From Apostichopus japonicus (lineage: Eukaryota; Echinodermata; Holothuroidea; Aspidochirotida; Stichopodidae): a stretch of 64,000 nt of DNA. The stretch covers positions 12,018,001-12,082,000 of the forward strand of contig NC_092563.1 in NCBI RefSeq assembly GCF_037975245.1, written 5' to 3'. Positions 23,746 through 35,430 of this stretch are shown piece after piece. The notes beneath the pieces are model-generated. The model ran no database searches and had not been told where the DNA came from. It worked only from the letters and a program-made list of their open reading frames with translations. A program made the translations under genes and the position numbers. The first letter of the stretch is position 1. Every line of letters begins with the position of its first letter.

Positions 23746-25676
23746 ATATGTTAATGACCGTGCTTAAAACAGACTATGGAAAATTCATAAGAAATTTAAA
23801 AAAAACAAGTTAATGTTGCAGTTGGAAGATGGACAGCAATGTTTCATGGTGGTAGGTCGAATACACAATAAAGACCAGCATCTGTGCCCAAACTCACATA
23901 GGTAGGATGTTAGTGTGATGTGCCCTGTTTGACATAACCAAGACTGAGATTATAACATTCACTTCATTTTCAATCAAACTGCAAAAGAGTTGACATATTT
24001 ATTTTGTTTTCTTTTGAAATAATCTCCATCTATATGAAGTTTCTAGTAGGACACCATAACACTATTTGCTTATAGTCTTTTTTTTCCTTTAAAACTGTAC
24101 AATATGATATTTCTCTCCCTAGGTCATAGGTCAAATGTAATAACAGCCTTTGTGTGTTTGTGCGGTTCTAGATCCTTATAGAAAGGATCCCTTTTATAGC
24201 CATAATCTTTCTGGTTTTTCTTGTTTGTTGATAAAGATCTAGACAGATTCTTTTTCACTTATTAATATTAAATATTACAAGCTATTTAACCAACAGGAAA
24301 TTTAGCAGAAATAATGTATATTGATGATCACGGGCGAATTCATTTGCCTTCACAAAGCAAAGGAGGTTGAAACTTGTTTTGAAAAAGTTAACATCAGTCA
24401 AAGCTATGGGTTTGATGACTGAAGCTAACCTCAACTTGATCGATATCATGTCAGTTTTCTCGTTCACAATTCACATTTTTGCGGCTGTAAAATTGAATTT
24501 ACTAAAGTGCTTGGGAGTCCATAAAGGTAACTTCTAAAATCATGCCTGTTTCTCGAGAGAGTTGACATTTTCTTTGAGATCTACTCACTGTCTGGTGATG
24601 ATGACACGTCCCAGGTGAAAGTAAATCATTCATATTATATCATTCAGATGAGTGAAACAAATAAAGAGCAAAACGGACGAAAGTTTTATATATACTTTTT
24701 TTACAACGTTGTTAACACCTTTAATACAAAAACATTGATTAACAGTACAATCACGTGAATCTTGTAAAACTACCAAACCATATGTAATACAATCTGCTAC
24801 AAAGATAATCTTGATTTGATGATATCATTAACACATCACTGACAAACATGTATCGACACGAAGAGAAAGCTAAGCCCAGAAATTATTCCCCGTTTTGTTT
24901 CTAAGATGGCTGGTACAGATTAGGGGAGCTGCAATTTCAAAGTCAATGATAGTAGTAACAGAATACAAGAATATATCATTGTATTCTGTAACTGCCTAGG
25001 CCTATGGGCAGCATCTGATTAGAGATTGCAATAAAAAACAAAAAACTTTAGTAAAAATTACTTCATTTTATTTCCTGAACTTTGAAGTACTTTACGAAAG
25101 ATTCAGAGTGGATTTCAAATGTGAAAATAGCAAAGAAAGAATATTTTACTGACCAACGAAATTGACACATAGCACACTGCAAAATACCGTCTGTTCCATA
25201 ATTTTTTCACTTCGCATTGTTGTGTCATTGGAAGGCAGTGTGGGTTCCTATATGATGCTGTCATCGTTGGGTGAGCGTCCTTGCATGATTCTTGAAACTT
25301 AATCAATCCTCATCACCTGCTTTAATATTTGATCATCATATCCATATAGATATACGATCAGTCTTGAAGTAAGGGACATTGCCCCACACCATACGTAGTC
25401 TCAATAATTCCAATATAAGATATACGTTGACACGCTGAAAGGGGTTTTTGATATGTTAAAAGGTTTTATGTATTTGTGTGAATATAAATAAACATCTTTT
25501 TACTAGCAACCGTTATTTAAAAAGCAGCAGTGTCGCGCCATCCTCGGTCATTTACCACCGGTAGCTTGAACGCCACTCTGCTATACCCCATCTCCATCTA
25601 AGTATTTATCGTCTGAAATCACCGACCAAACCTAGCTTCATTATAAATTAGTATTATTTACTGATATCAACATGAC
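23746..25676. other. Convergent intergenic region, second part
   Basis: AT-rich DNA with no recognisable exon, RNA gene or defined transposon. Short open frames (24282-24467 and 25115-25306 on -) are unsupported. Confidence 0.5.
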
Positions 25677-26919
25677 CATGGGCGGCGATCATGGGGGGGG
25701 GGGGGGACGGGGGGGGGGACATGTCCCCCCACTATTTTAGGTGGGGGGATATAGTATCTAATATCCCCCCCCCCCAATATTTGGTGGCATAGTTTTTTTT
25801 TAAGCATATGTTTTGTACTTTTTTATGATATCGCTAGTAATTTCCAAATAGAAAATGCTTAGATGCAACTGACAAGGCCTGGGAAGTGCCATTTCCATCG
25901 ATCTGGGAGGCATTTTCGGCCAAAATTTTCTTTGGCGCTTCGCGCCAACTTGTGGTGGCGCTACGCTTAGAATGTCTGGGTACAAGCTTTGCCCCTCCCT
26001 TGGCAAATTCCTCGCAAGGCGCCTGTCTAACCGTGTCACAATTTGTTACTATATATGACCGAAAGTAGTTTTTCCTTTTTTTCGAAATGATTAGCTAGAC
26101 GGACCGCATCCGTAATGAAATAAGTATGTACAATCATATATATGATCCACATCGATATGGGTTCACTGGGTTTCCATTTGGCCTGTTTCCTACAAGATTT
26201 CTAAACGCAGGTGCGTAGCCAAGGGAGGGGGGGGGCGAAGGGTGGAGACGGCCCCTCCCCTTCAAGCATATTTCTTTTTTGGGAATTTTCTATGATATCG
26301 AAGTTTTATAGCAGCCGTTATAAGAGGTTTTAATATTTGTACACCAATAATTTAACTGTGTCTGAATTTTCGAAAATTCCTTGACCAACATTCTTCATCA
26401 TACTTCCCTCTACTCGTTCAATTTTGACCGGTCTGTTAGGGGTTGAGGTTTTTTTTCTATATTGGTTGTTCATAGATGAAATTTTGTGTAACATTATGGT
26501 TATGTTTTGAAGTGAATTTATTATTCAAATTCTGAACAAATAATGGGCTTAAAACCTTGCAAAGTGGGGCTGACGGGTATCGTGGGGCGTTACGTAGAAT
26601 AACCTACAAAAGCAATGATCCACAGGAGATGCAATGAGGTCGAACATGATGTGTGAATGGTGACAATCTTGAAAAAAGGTTATGAATGAAAAAAAAAAAC
26701 TATTAGGAAAAACTTGGTTCTCAGGCAAAAATGTACATCTGGTTGGTCATTTTCAAGCCCGAAAAGTGCCATTTCCGGTGATCTGGGGGGCTATCAAAAC
26801 CAGAAATTTTCTTGTACGCTGCGCGCCAACCAATGGTAGCGCTCCGCTTTGATAGTAATTCGCCTGCACCCAAGCAAATGTCCCCCCCCCCCAATATTTG
26901 AAACAGATCGCCGCCCCTG
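25677..26919. mobile_element. 1.24-kb composite hAT-type element
   Basis: The left end CATGGGCGGCGATC and the right end GATCGCCGCCCCTG are inverted copies. They are flanked by a perfect 8-base duplication AACATGAC (25669-25676 and 26920-26927), the hAT hallmark. Inside are two copies of the short MITE core described at 37453-37756. One is at about 25800-26012, ending in GGCGCCTG. The second spans from a GCGTAGCC end near 26210 to about 26850, with core at 26760-26850. Long G- and C-runs flank the cores. No transposase frame exists. The element looks built from nested or recombined related MITEs. Confidence 0.8.
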
Positions 26920-27068
26920 AACATGACATCGACCTGTACTTCAGGTTCCACATCCATTCCTCTATAAACAAGATACGACAGAGAAGTCGGCTTGGAAAGT
27001 TGCAATTGCTGACAAAGGGAGAGCAAACTAATAGTGTAAAGATTAGAGTAGGGATTGCTCTCCTTTAC
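26920..27068. other. Short intergenic remainder before the Galpha-o 3' end
   Basis: Includes the right target duplication of the composite hAT element (26920-26927). Nothing else is recognised. Confidence 0.5.
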
Positions 27069-27082
27069 TTTATTTATTTATT
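27069..27082 (-). promoter_or_regulatory. Candidate polyadenylation signals for the Galpha-o gene
   Basis: Three overlapping AATAAA hexamers on the minus strand, about 500 bases beyond the Galpha-o stop. They are the likely 3' end signal of the gene. Use is inferred. Confidence 0.45.
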
Positions 27083-27584
27083 CAGTTCTTAATGGATGTG
27101 AGTACCCGGACTATGTTTGTCCGAAGTATCCTTTCTAGATTCGAATTCGTCTTGTTAACAAACTTACCAAGCAATTGCCATCTTCATTATTTATTCTGCC
27201 ATATCTTGCTTGCCTATAGCTGTACATTAACTCGCGTGATACGGTCGGTTGCTAGTTTTGATAAGGCTATCGATATGAAAACTGGCAACTTAAAATTGCT
27301 CACTTTGTGTTTCAAAAACGTAGATGAATTTTAAATTACATTAGCAGAGGTTCTTGGTAAAGATCCCACGCAAGGTCATCGAGTTTCCCCTGCAGATAAT
27401 GAAAACAGTAAACGAGACGTTTCTCCCGGAAAGGTATCGACTAGGAAGTAATACCGTCCAGCAGCCGTTTCGTAAGAGCTAGCTGCTCCCTTGAGAACTG
27501 TTGACAGTATGGAGTGGCCACTTGGCCGGTATTGCGGTATTTACACACGGGCAAGAGAAGGCACGCCGCCTTGTTACGCGCTGG
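27083..27584 (-). other. Presumed Galpha-o 3' untranslated region
   Basis: Follows the stop at 27585. The overlapping minus-strand frame (27676-27479) is an out-of-frame shadow of the last exon and is not a gene. Confidence 0.5.
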
Positions 27585-27772
27585 TCAATATAGGCCACAT
27601 ATCCGAAGGTTGTTGGCAATAATGGTATCTGTGACTGCGTCGAAAACAAATTGGATGTTTGTAGTGTCCGTGGCACAGGTCATGTGTGTGTAGATCTCCT
27701 TGGAGGTACTTCTGTTTAAAGCCTCGAACTTTGATTGGATGAAAGAGGCAGCTGGGTGGAACTCATTGGGAC
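27585..27772 (-). CDS. GNAO: G protein alpha-o subunit, terminal exon
   Basis: The exon runs from acceptor CCTAG (27774-27773) to the TGA at 27587-27585, with 61 codons after the split first codon. It gives the G5 guanine-binding motif TCAT ([17 protein letters not shown]) and the C-terminus [10 protein letters not shown]. That ending is the Go signature (GCGLY in vertebrates, CGLF in Gi). The cysteine four from the end is the pertussis-toxin ADP-ribosylation site and is intact. The alpha-5 helix ending contacts the receptor. The Ile before CGLY replaces the usual Gly. The exon joins in phase to exon 7 (GPNEF, as in Galpha-o's GPNTY). Confidence 0.95.
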
Positions 27773-29034
27773 CTAGGAAAAAAAAAACTCGAGCAGTAAA
27801 TTTATCACTTTCATTAAGATGAATCGAGTAAAATGATTTGTGGCGCAGTATAGATTACTGCAAAATTGACACTGTTCATATATTCAGATGGCATCTGTCG
27901 GCTGTGTCGGGCATTGGGCTAGTTTTAGTTAGCCGGAATAATAGACAACGAAATGAAAGAATTTTATAAAAGTATGGTTTCTTATATTGATTTAAAGTAA
28001 GACGTTTTAACCTCTATTTGATCTACATGAATGAATCAGCTTTCATCAGCATGTACGAGCGTAAACTGACTTTTTCGATATCTCCGAAATTTTGCTCAAT
28101 GTGTAGTCATCTCATTTGACCATCTATGTCAGTTTGAACAGCCATGAATAAAGCTATCATGTGAGTGTGCCCAATCAGTGTTCCTTTAGACTTAGCCGGT
28201 AGTACATCCAAAATATGTTCAAAATATACCGTACTTAGCAAAAAATGGAGATTTCACAAAGGAAGCCAGGTGACGTAAATGTCCACGGGGTTCGCCCTGG
28301 CCCTCAACACCCATTGGGATCATCTACCCTCAATTAACTGATTCTGTTCAGTCTGCGGTATGTATTCTTAATGTTATATTGCGTGATAGGGGTGGGGGGG
28401 GGGGGGGTTGTGAGTGTAGGACCAGGGAGTTGATAAATAATGCACTAACTTGGTTATTCGAGTAAACTACAGCAAACATCCATTTACTAATAAGAATTAA
28501 AACTACCTCATTATTAGTAAACCATTCCCACAATGCACACCCGATTATTTACTCCTAGTTTGTATTAATCTTTTGGTATCATCGACTTCATAAAGAATTC
28601 ATTTTTTAAAGGATTGTATTGTAAAAGATTGTGGAGAATACCGGTATTTTTTATACGTATAATCACATTAACATCTTTTCTGTACATTTAAACTAATGCA
28701 AATTATTTAAATTGAGTTTTCAAGAAAAATTCGCCCAGGATAGAGTCTGGCCAACCAACTTGAATCCACCCTCAACATTAGTCCCCTTATATCGAGACTT
28801 TAACTGTGTGATCATAACGATGTTACGTCACGTGATTACCACGTGTCCCTTGAAAAGTGTATATGGATACTACACATGATCAGGTTAAGGGTTGGTGAGC
28901 GATCTTCTGCTTACTACACATAATCACATAATTATGTAAATGTTAACAGTTATCCATATATATTCCTATATATTCATTTTTTATTCCAGTAACAATGCCG
29001 TCGGGACGAGAGGTGGTGTGTCTGCTACTAGAAT
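27773..29034. other. Galpha-o intron 7, main part
   Basis: Intron between the exons at 29548-29701 and 27585-27772 (1775 bases in all). Contains an A-run beside the acceptor and a G-run at 28387-28407. No gene was recognised. Confidence 0.6.
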
Positions 29035-29349
29035 CAGGCGCGTAGCCAGGAATTTGCCAAGGGAGGGGCGAAAATGTAGGCAAACTATCAGAGCCGTAGA
29101 TACGGCATTTCAAACTAGCTAAGCGTAGCGCCACCATGTTGGTGAGAAGCGTACAAGAAAATTTTGGCTGAAAATGCTGGAAAATGCTGGAAATGGCACT
29201 TCCCAGGCCTTGTAAGTTGCATCTTAGCATTTTCTCTTTTGAAATTACTAGCGATATTATCAAAACATTAACAATTTTATTTAAAATATGCTCAAGGGGG
29301 GGGAGGGCGGCTGCCCCCTTCGCCCCCCCCCCCCTTGGCTACGCGCCTG
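29035..29349 (-). mobile_element. Short hAT-type MITE (315 bp), reverse copy
   Basis: The left end CAGGCGCGTAGCCAGG and right end CTTGGCTACGCGCCTG are inverted. The flanking 8-base duplication ACTAGAAT is perfect (29027-29034, 29350-29357). The interior is the family core in the opposite orientation to the copy at 37453. It includes the GCGC-rich palindrome around CATGTTGG, the block CTGGAAATGGCACTTCCCAG, and a G/C-run near the right end. Non-autonomous. It sits in Galpha-o intron 7. Confidence 0.92.
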
Positions 29350-29547
29350 ACTAGAATTGTAACTTAAAACATGTTTCTTTCATTTCAAGTTAAGCATGTG
29401 CACTTTGTACGCAGTTATAGGGCTCATTGTGTCAAATTCTGGATAAAGAGAATCTTTGCGATGAGAAGAAATGTAGTATTTCAAAGAATGATGATTTTTC
29501 TGTTGGTCAAAATGCAGACAAAAGCTTTTATAATAATTCATACTCAC

Positions 29548-29701
29548 CCGTGTAGTCATGAAAACAAATTGTCAGAGGTGACTTGGAAATTTTCTCTTGA
29601 AATAAATCTTTCTTATTCAGAAATAGAATTATTGACGTCTGTGTAAACCACTTGTTGTTGCAAATGGAGTCGAATAACTTCAGGCTCTCCTTCATACGAT
29701 T
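29548..29701 (-). CDS. GNAO: G protein alpha-o subunit, exon 7
   Basis: A 154-base exon between acceptor ATTTGCAG and donor ACGG|GTGAGT, read in phase 0 and ending one base into a codon. It starts [19 protein letters not shown] and carries the G4 motif NKKD ([10 protein letters not shown]), whose Asp reads the guanine base. It ends [12 protein letters not shown]. The 154-base length and both phases equal those of the matching exon in vertebrate Gi/o genes, so the intron positions are ancestral. The flanking intron codons in the open frame are not coding. Confidence 0.97.
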
Positions 29702-30120
29702 CTGCAAATGACAAGTTCGAACATATTTTGGTAAAAAGAAACTGTGCAGATAGCCAACCGTTTTATAAATATCAAAACTATGCCCCAACTGAGATGAATA
29801 TGTCATGTGTTCTCAACTGATATCAGCATTTCGAAGGAAATATAAATAAAAGTAATTACGCGTTTATTTTAACTGGCATATATGTTCAAAACTAACGTCT
29901 GGTTTTTCCTTTTTCTATCCTCAGATTCGTTGCGACATTTTTTTGTTACGTATATACGTATTTATAACACGTTGAGCATACTTATATCTGTTTTGATTTC
30001 TATATCTAATACATATTATGATGATGATGGTTATAATGGTGATGGTGGTTGTGATGGTGATGGTGATGTGGTGGTGGTGATGGTTGTGCTGATGGTGATG
30101 GTGATGATATTGGTGATGGT
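29702..30120. other. Galpha-o intron 6, part before the GATGGC array
   Basis: AT-rich intron DNA grading into imperfect GAT/GGT trinucleotide repeats from about 30015. No gene was recognised. Confidence 0.6.
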
Positions 30121-30616
30121 GTGATGATGATGATGATGATGGTGATGGCGATGGCGATGGCGATGGCGATGGCGATGGCGATGGCGATGGCGATGGCGAT
30201 GGCGATGGCGATGGCGATGGCGATGGCGATGGCGATGGCGATGGCGATGGCGATGGCGATGGCGATGGCGATGGCGATGGCGATGGCGATGGCGATGGCG
30301 ATGGCGATGGCGATGGCGATGGCGATGGCGATGGCGATGGCGATGGCGATGGCGATGGCGATGGCGATGGCGATGGCGATGGCGATGGCGATGGCGATGG
30401 CGATGGCGATGGCGATGGCGATGGCGATGGCGATGGCGATGGCGATGGCGATGGCGATGGCGATGGCGATGGCGATGGCGATGGCGATGGCGATGGCGAT
30501 GGCGATGGCGATGGCGATGGCGATGGCGATGGCGATGGCGATGGCGATGGCGATGGCGATGGCGATGGCGATGGCGATGGCGATGGCGATGGCGATGACG
30601 ATGGCGATGACGATGG

Positions 30617-30663
<47 letters not shown>
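30121..30663. repeat. Perfect 75-unit GATGGC array with GATGAC edge
   Basis: From 30144 to 30593 the hexamer GATGGC repeats exactly 75 times without a substitution. Before it are irregular GATGGT/GATGAT units. After it GATGAC alternates with GATGGC and then runs alone to 30663. Six is a multiple of three, so five or six frames stay open, giving Met-Ala, Ala-Ile and His-Arg dipeptide polymers. None has a family match, codon variation or splice context. It lies in the 1378-base intron 6 of the Galpha-o gene. Each unit junction is a CpG, giving 75 evenly spaced CpGs in AT-rich DNA. Confidence 0.97.
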
Positions 30664-30664
<1 letters not shown>

Positions 30665-31079
30665 TGATGCACAACTTGCACAACTTGTGTAGACCTAATT
30701 ATAGACCTAATTTATAGCCTAAATATGCATCAGAAGCACCATTTTACGTTTCATTTTTTTCTGTGGGAGGACCCCACACCTTCTACACGGGAGTCAGCTT
30801 CAAGGACGTCAGGTTCCCCTCTTATATAATTAAAATCCTACATCCCGATGTCCTAGTATCTTGATAAACTTTGATGTTTTAATACCGATAGAGAATTTCT
30901 ACGTCAGCTTTCTTATATAGAAACGTAGCCTCTTCGGCTATGCGGCTGATACAATTTCGCAATATTTCAACCACGTGATTTTACTCTGCACTAAAATTAA
31001 TTAGCATGTTAAGTTGTTAAGTTCTATTCGAAAATCAACTAGCCTACATATAGTATTGTTTATATGAGTTGATTCTTAC
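30664..31079. other. Galpha-o intron 6, remainder
   Basis: AT-rich intron sequence. No repeat or gene was recognised. Confidence 0.6.
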
Positions 31080-31209
31080 CGTGACGTCATCCTCTAACAA
31101 CCTTTGGTCGTATCCACTTAGAGCTACGCAAAATATGATAGCCGTAACGTCTTCAAAACAGTGTATCCATTTCTTTCGCTCTGACCTTTGACCTCCAACG
31201 TCAAATAAC
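31080..31209 (-). CDS. GNAO: G protein alpha-o subunit, exon 6
   Basis: A 130-base exon between acceptor TTTTGCAG and donor ACG|GTAAGA. It encodes the G3/switch II region [19 protein letters not shown] followed by [15 protein letters not shown]. The DVGGQ motif keeps the glutamine needed for GTP hydrolysis, and SGYDQ is Go-like (Gi has SDYD). The end, RLLEDDVT, differs from the usual LHEDETT. The exon begins one base into its set, completing the AA from exon 5 to Lys. Length and phases match vertebrate Gi/o exon 6. Confidence 0.97.
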
Positions 31210-31615
31210 CTGCAAAACCAAGTGTCCCAAAATAAGTGAGGCACATCGCAAGTATAGATCCATATTATAGCTATTGCTCTGAACGTCCACTCTAAAAGTC
31301 TGAAGTAACCTTGGTGCAGTACCTCTTGGTTGGTGTTAGGCTAATCAGAAACAGTTTTATTCACCGAATTGGCTGTAGAGAAGGACACTCCTAAAATTGA
31401 GGCAATGTTGACAGCTTCCTCTGCTGATTTTGGTATTACTATAATCCGATAGCAATGTACATGCTGTAACGATGCACCTAAAACTGTGTACCTAAACACT
31501 CCACCAGAGTCTAGAATTGGTGGGTATCCGAGCTCCGAGGTCACGTGATTATAGGTTTTACGTCATGTAAAACATACGTCATGTTCTATGCTCATAATTT
31601 TAATCTGTCAGGAAC
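31210..31615. other. Galpha-o intron 5, start
   Basis: Plain intron DNA. A 67-codon minus-strand frame at 31544-31341 has no recognisable domain. Confidence 0.55.
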
Positions 31616-31617
31616 TA

Positions 31618-32945
31618 TAGCACATTAATAAATGTTGTAGTCGGAAGAACTAGCACATTAATACATGTTGTAGTCGGAAGAACTAGCACAGTATTACATG
31701 TTGTAGTCGGAAGTATACTATAGCACATTAATACATGTTGTAGTCGGAAGAACTAGCACATTAATACATGTTGTAGTCGGAAGAACTAGCACAGTATTAC
31801 ATGTTGTAGTCGGAAGTATACTAGCACATTAATACATGTTGTAGTCGGAAGAACTAGCACATTAATACATGTTGTTGTCGGAAGAACTAGCACATTAATA
31901 CATGTTGTAGTCGGAAGAACTAGCACATTAATACATGTTGTAGTCGGAAGAACTAGCACATTAATACAGGTTGTAGTCGGAAGAACTAGCACATTAATAC
32001 AGGTTGTAGTCGGAAGAACTAGCACAGTATTACATGTTGTAGTCGGAAGTATACTAGCACATTAATAAATGTTGTAGTCGGAAGAAGCACATTAATACAT
32101 GTACTGAGTCGGAAGAACTATAGCACATTAATACAGGTTGTAGTCGGAAGAACTAGCACAGTATTACATGTTGTAGTCGGAAGTATACTAGCACATTAAT
32201 AAATGTTGTAGTCGGAAGAACTAGCACATTAATACAGGTTGTAGTCGGAAGAACTAGCACAGTATTACATGTTGTAGTCGGAAGTATACTAGCACATTAA
32301 TAAATGTTGTAGTCGGAAGAACTAGCACATTAATACATGTTGTAGTCGGAAGAACTAGCACAGTATTACATGTTGTAGTCGGAAGTATACTATAGCACAT
32401 TAATACATGTTGTAGTCGGAAGAACTAGCACAGTATTACATGTTGTAGTCGGAAGTATACTAGCACATTAATACATGTTGTAGTCGGAAGAACTAGCACA
32501 TTAATACATGTTGTTGTCGGAAGAACTAGCACATTAATACATGTTGTAGTCGGAAGAACTAGCACATTAATACATGTTGTAGTCGGAAGAACTAGCACAT
32601 TAATACAGGTTGTAGTCGGAAGAACTAGCACATTAATACAGGTTGTAGTCGGAAGAACTAGCACAGTATTACATGTTGTAGTCGGAAGTATACTAGCACA
32701 TTAATAAATGTTGTAGTCGGAAGAAGCACATTAATACATGTACTGAGTCGGAAGAACTATAGCACATTAATACATGTTGTAGTCGGAAGAACTAGCACAG
32801 TATTACATGTTGTAGTCGGAAGTATACTAGCACATTAATACATCTTGTAGTCGGAAGAACTAGCACGTTAATATATGTTGTAGTCGGAAGAACTAGCATA
32901 TTAATACATGTTGTAGTCGGGAGAACTAGCACATTAATACACGTT
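31618..32945. repeat. 33-bp minisatellite with 639-bp higher-order repeat
   Basis: About 40 copies of a unit near 33 bases (AGCACATTAATACATGTTG then TAGTCGGAAGAACT). Variants include AGTATT for ATTAAT, GTATACT for AACT, CAGG for CATG, and a deletion form AAGAAGCACATT. The pattern of variants at about 31786-32128 recurs at about 32425-32767, an exact spacing of 639 bases over roughly 340 bases. A block of many units was therefore duplicated as a whole. The LPTTTCINVLV frames are repeat by-products. Confidence 0.95.
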
Positions 32946-34034
32946 GTTAATTTTTCGATTGTACCCTTGACCATAGTTGCATTCATCACAAAAATGCAGA
33001 AACCGAAAATGTGGATAACTTCGTTTTGTCTAAGTTTTGCTTGTGATTAATGTTAATATGAGAAGTTTGTGGGCGACGACTGAAACGCCTATTGACAAGA
33101 ACATTGTTCAATTTCAAATAATATGACGTAAATGACGAGAATTGGGAGCTTTTCCACTTTGCCTGTTACATTTGATTAATACCAACATAGTTTGGAATCT
33201 GGGCAACGAAATGTTCAGAATCACATTTACGTCTATTAATTAGTCACTATGTAACCTGTATTTGGTAACATATCTACGACATATGTCTTAGTTTGATCAA
33301 TCTTGCTGTTAATAATAGACCTACTTACAGCCTGTCTGATAAACTTTTAATCTTAAACAGTTGTTTTGAAGAGTGAATAATGCATATACAATTCATACTG
33401 TCTGGGACGAACTGTTTCCCCTTAAAAAAAACTTTCAAAAATATCCAATTTATATGCATTGACACTGCAGTACGTTAGCTGGTGATGTGAAGAAAATGGT
33501 TATGAATGGGTAGCTTTACAATAATCAAAATGTTCTTAATCCTTCCTGCAGGAATATTTCCACTTACTGTAGACTGCCTATCTCAAAGGACGTGTTTTGC
33601 AGACAGTACGTTTAGTATAAATAATGTCCGTAAATAAACCCAGAATGCCCCATCAACAATGGTCTTCATGAAGTATGTATAAATCCTCCCATTATTACTC
33701 TCCTTACGTTGCATGATTAAAAGGACGAAGTCGAAGAAGAAAAAGCCGTATAAACTCGCAGCTAACGGAAATTAATGCTTAAAAGCAAACGTTAGTTAAT
33801 GCTGCCCTGCATCTTATAATGAGTAACGAGGTTCTTTTTACGGCCATGCACAGTTTTAACGACAAATCAATTAAATGAAAAAGGACACACAAAGCAATAC
33901 ACCTGTTTATGAAAGGTTAAATCACTGTTGCTGCAATTGAAATGTACGATATACTGGCCTTTAATTAACCATTATATTTAAAGAACATGACTGAGGCGAT
34001 CAAATAGGTATTTGGCAGGATTCAATAGCTTCAT
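32946..34034. other. Galpha-o intron 5, between minisatellite and foldback element
   Basis: Ordinary intron DNA. No gene or repeat was recognised. Confidence 0.55.
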
Positions 34035-34575
34035 AAAAAGAATAGTCCAGGATCAAAATGTCCTTTTGCTATGTTAAAGAGGAACTTAATCTAAGCATTC
34101 TGGTGAAATTTGCATTCAATTCCTATGTAACGTTTTTGAGATATTGACAGTTGAAGTTGCCACCTTTCGTACCAAAAGTGAACTTGGAGCAAACAGGTGT
34201 GACATCATTGTTGCACACTGATACATAATGTTTTGTTTTCCTTTAAAAATTACGTCTAATTTTATACTCCACAATTGAAGGCATCCATAATGTGGATGTA
34301 CCATAGGTATTTTATAAACTTCACATCCCCTCAAGACAAACTAGTAACCCTATCCAATCCAAGGTCAAATCAATAGACTGAAAAATCAAGAAAAAACAAA
34401 ACATTATTTGTCAGTGTGCAACTATGACATCACACCTGTTTGCTTCAAGTTCACTTATGGTAGAATATCAGATAAAAACGGTACATAAGAAATGAATGCA
34501 AATTTCACAAGAATGCTTAGATTATGTTCCTCTTTAACATATCAAAAAGAAATTTTGACCTGGACTTTTCTTTTA
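34035..34575. mobile_element. Foldback (long inverted repeat) element
   Basis: The left arm (about 34035-34252) and right arm (about 34380-34575) are inverted copies of roughly 200 bases. Both carry, in mirrored orientation, TGTTAAAGAGGAAC, TCTAAGCATTCT, GTGAAATTTGCATTCA, AAGTGAACTTG, GCAAACAGGTGTGA and TTGCACACTGA. The arms differ at perhaps a tenth of positions, with small gaps. The spacer is about 130 bases. No frame codes for a transposase, so it is a non-autonomous MITE-like foldback. A target duplication was not identified with confidence. Confidence 0.82.
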
Positions 34576-35430
34576 AGTTCCATGCCAACTGAATACTTTC
34601 TTTTATTCTGGAATATTCCATGCATTATGTATTAGACTGGTAATCGCGTGTAACATAAAGAAAAAAAAATAATATTTCCATCACTTTAATGTTAATAAAT
34701 GAATATCATTGCTTCTTCGTCCAGACACTTTTCATATTTCGTCCAGACACTTTTCATATTGCAGTACTAAACACATGTAAAAGGCAGTTTCCTACTTTAT
34801 GCCCAAACTTATAACCTTTAAGGGCCTTTCGCTTCGAGTAACATCAACATGTTTACAATCATTCGCTCAAAAAGTATGGTTTTAACTGGGTTTTTGTACC
34901 GAGTGCTGTCTACAACCACTACTACATCAAACCAATTTTTTTTAGCTAAAGGCTAGACGAACACATGTGTCACGCGAAGACAGAGAGGAGATATCCTGTC
35001 CAATTTAAATAACTTAAAGAAGCATCGAAAAAGCCTGCAGTACAAAGTCACAGTGTTACTAGCAATGATAAGGTTAGCTAATGTCTTGTTTAATTTATTG
35101 TTCATTCAAACATCGTCCACAATAAAATATTTATTTGTAATCGGTTGCCAGTCAGAGAAAGAAAAAAAAAGAACATATCCTTTGTAAAACTTTGTAACAA
35201 GAATTTTATCTCAATGTTACCAGTTTTTTGGCCAGGAAGTTTTTGCATTTCAACATAGTTTCTAAATATTTATATATCCAGAATGAGTGTTAAATTAGAT
35301 ATTAAAATGTCCCAGAGAGTACCGTATGTAATAGTTCGTAAAATTCAGTCTTGAATATCAAGTTAATCGGGAGTGCCCATCTTTGGACTATTATTGTTAC
35401 CGACATAATGTGTTTAATATGAGGACTTAC
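34576..35430. other. Galpha-o intron 5, remainder
   Basis: Includes a 21-base tandem duplication (CGTCCAGACACTTTTCATATT twice, at about 34720-34762). Otherwise nothing was recognised. Confidence 0.6.

Noticed and set aside
30006-30717. Long open frames of about 200 residues (Met-Ala, Ala-Ile, His-Arg polymers)
   Set aside because: They translate a perfect GATGGC hexanucleotide array in several frames on both strands, inside an intron. There is no family match or codon variation.
31786-32664. Two identical 79-codon frames (LPTTTCINVLV repeats)
   Set aside because: They arise from the 33-bp minisatellite and its 639-bp duplication within a Galpha-o intron.
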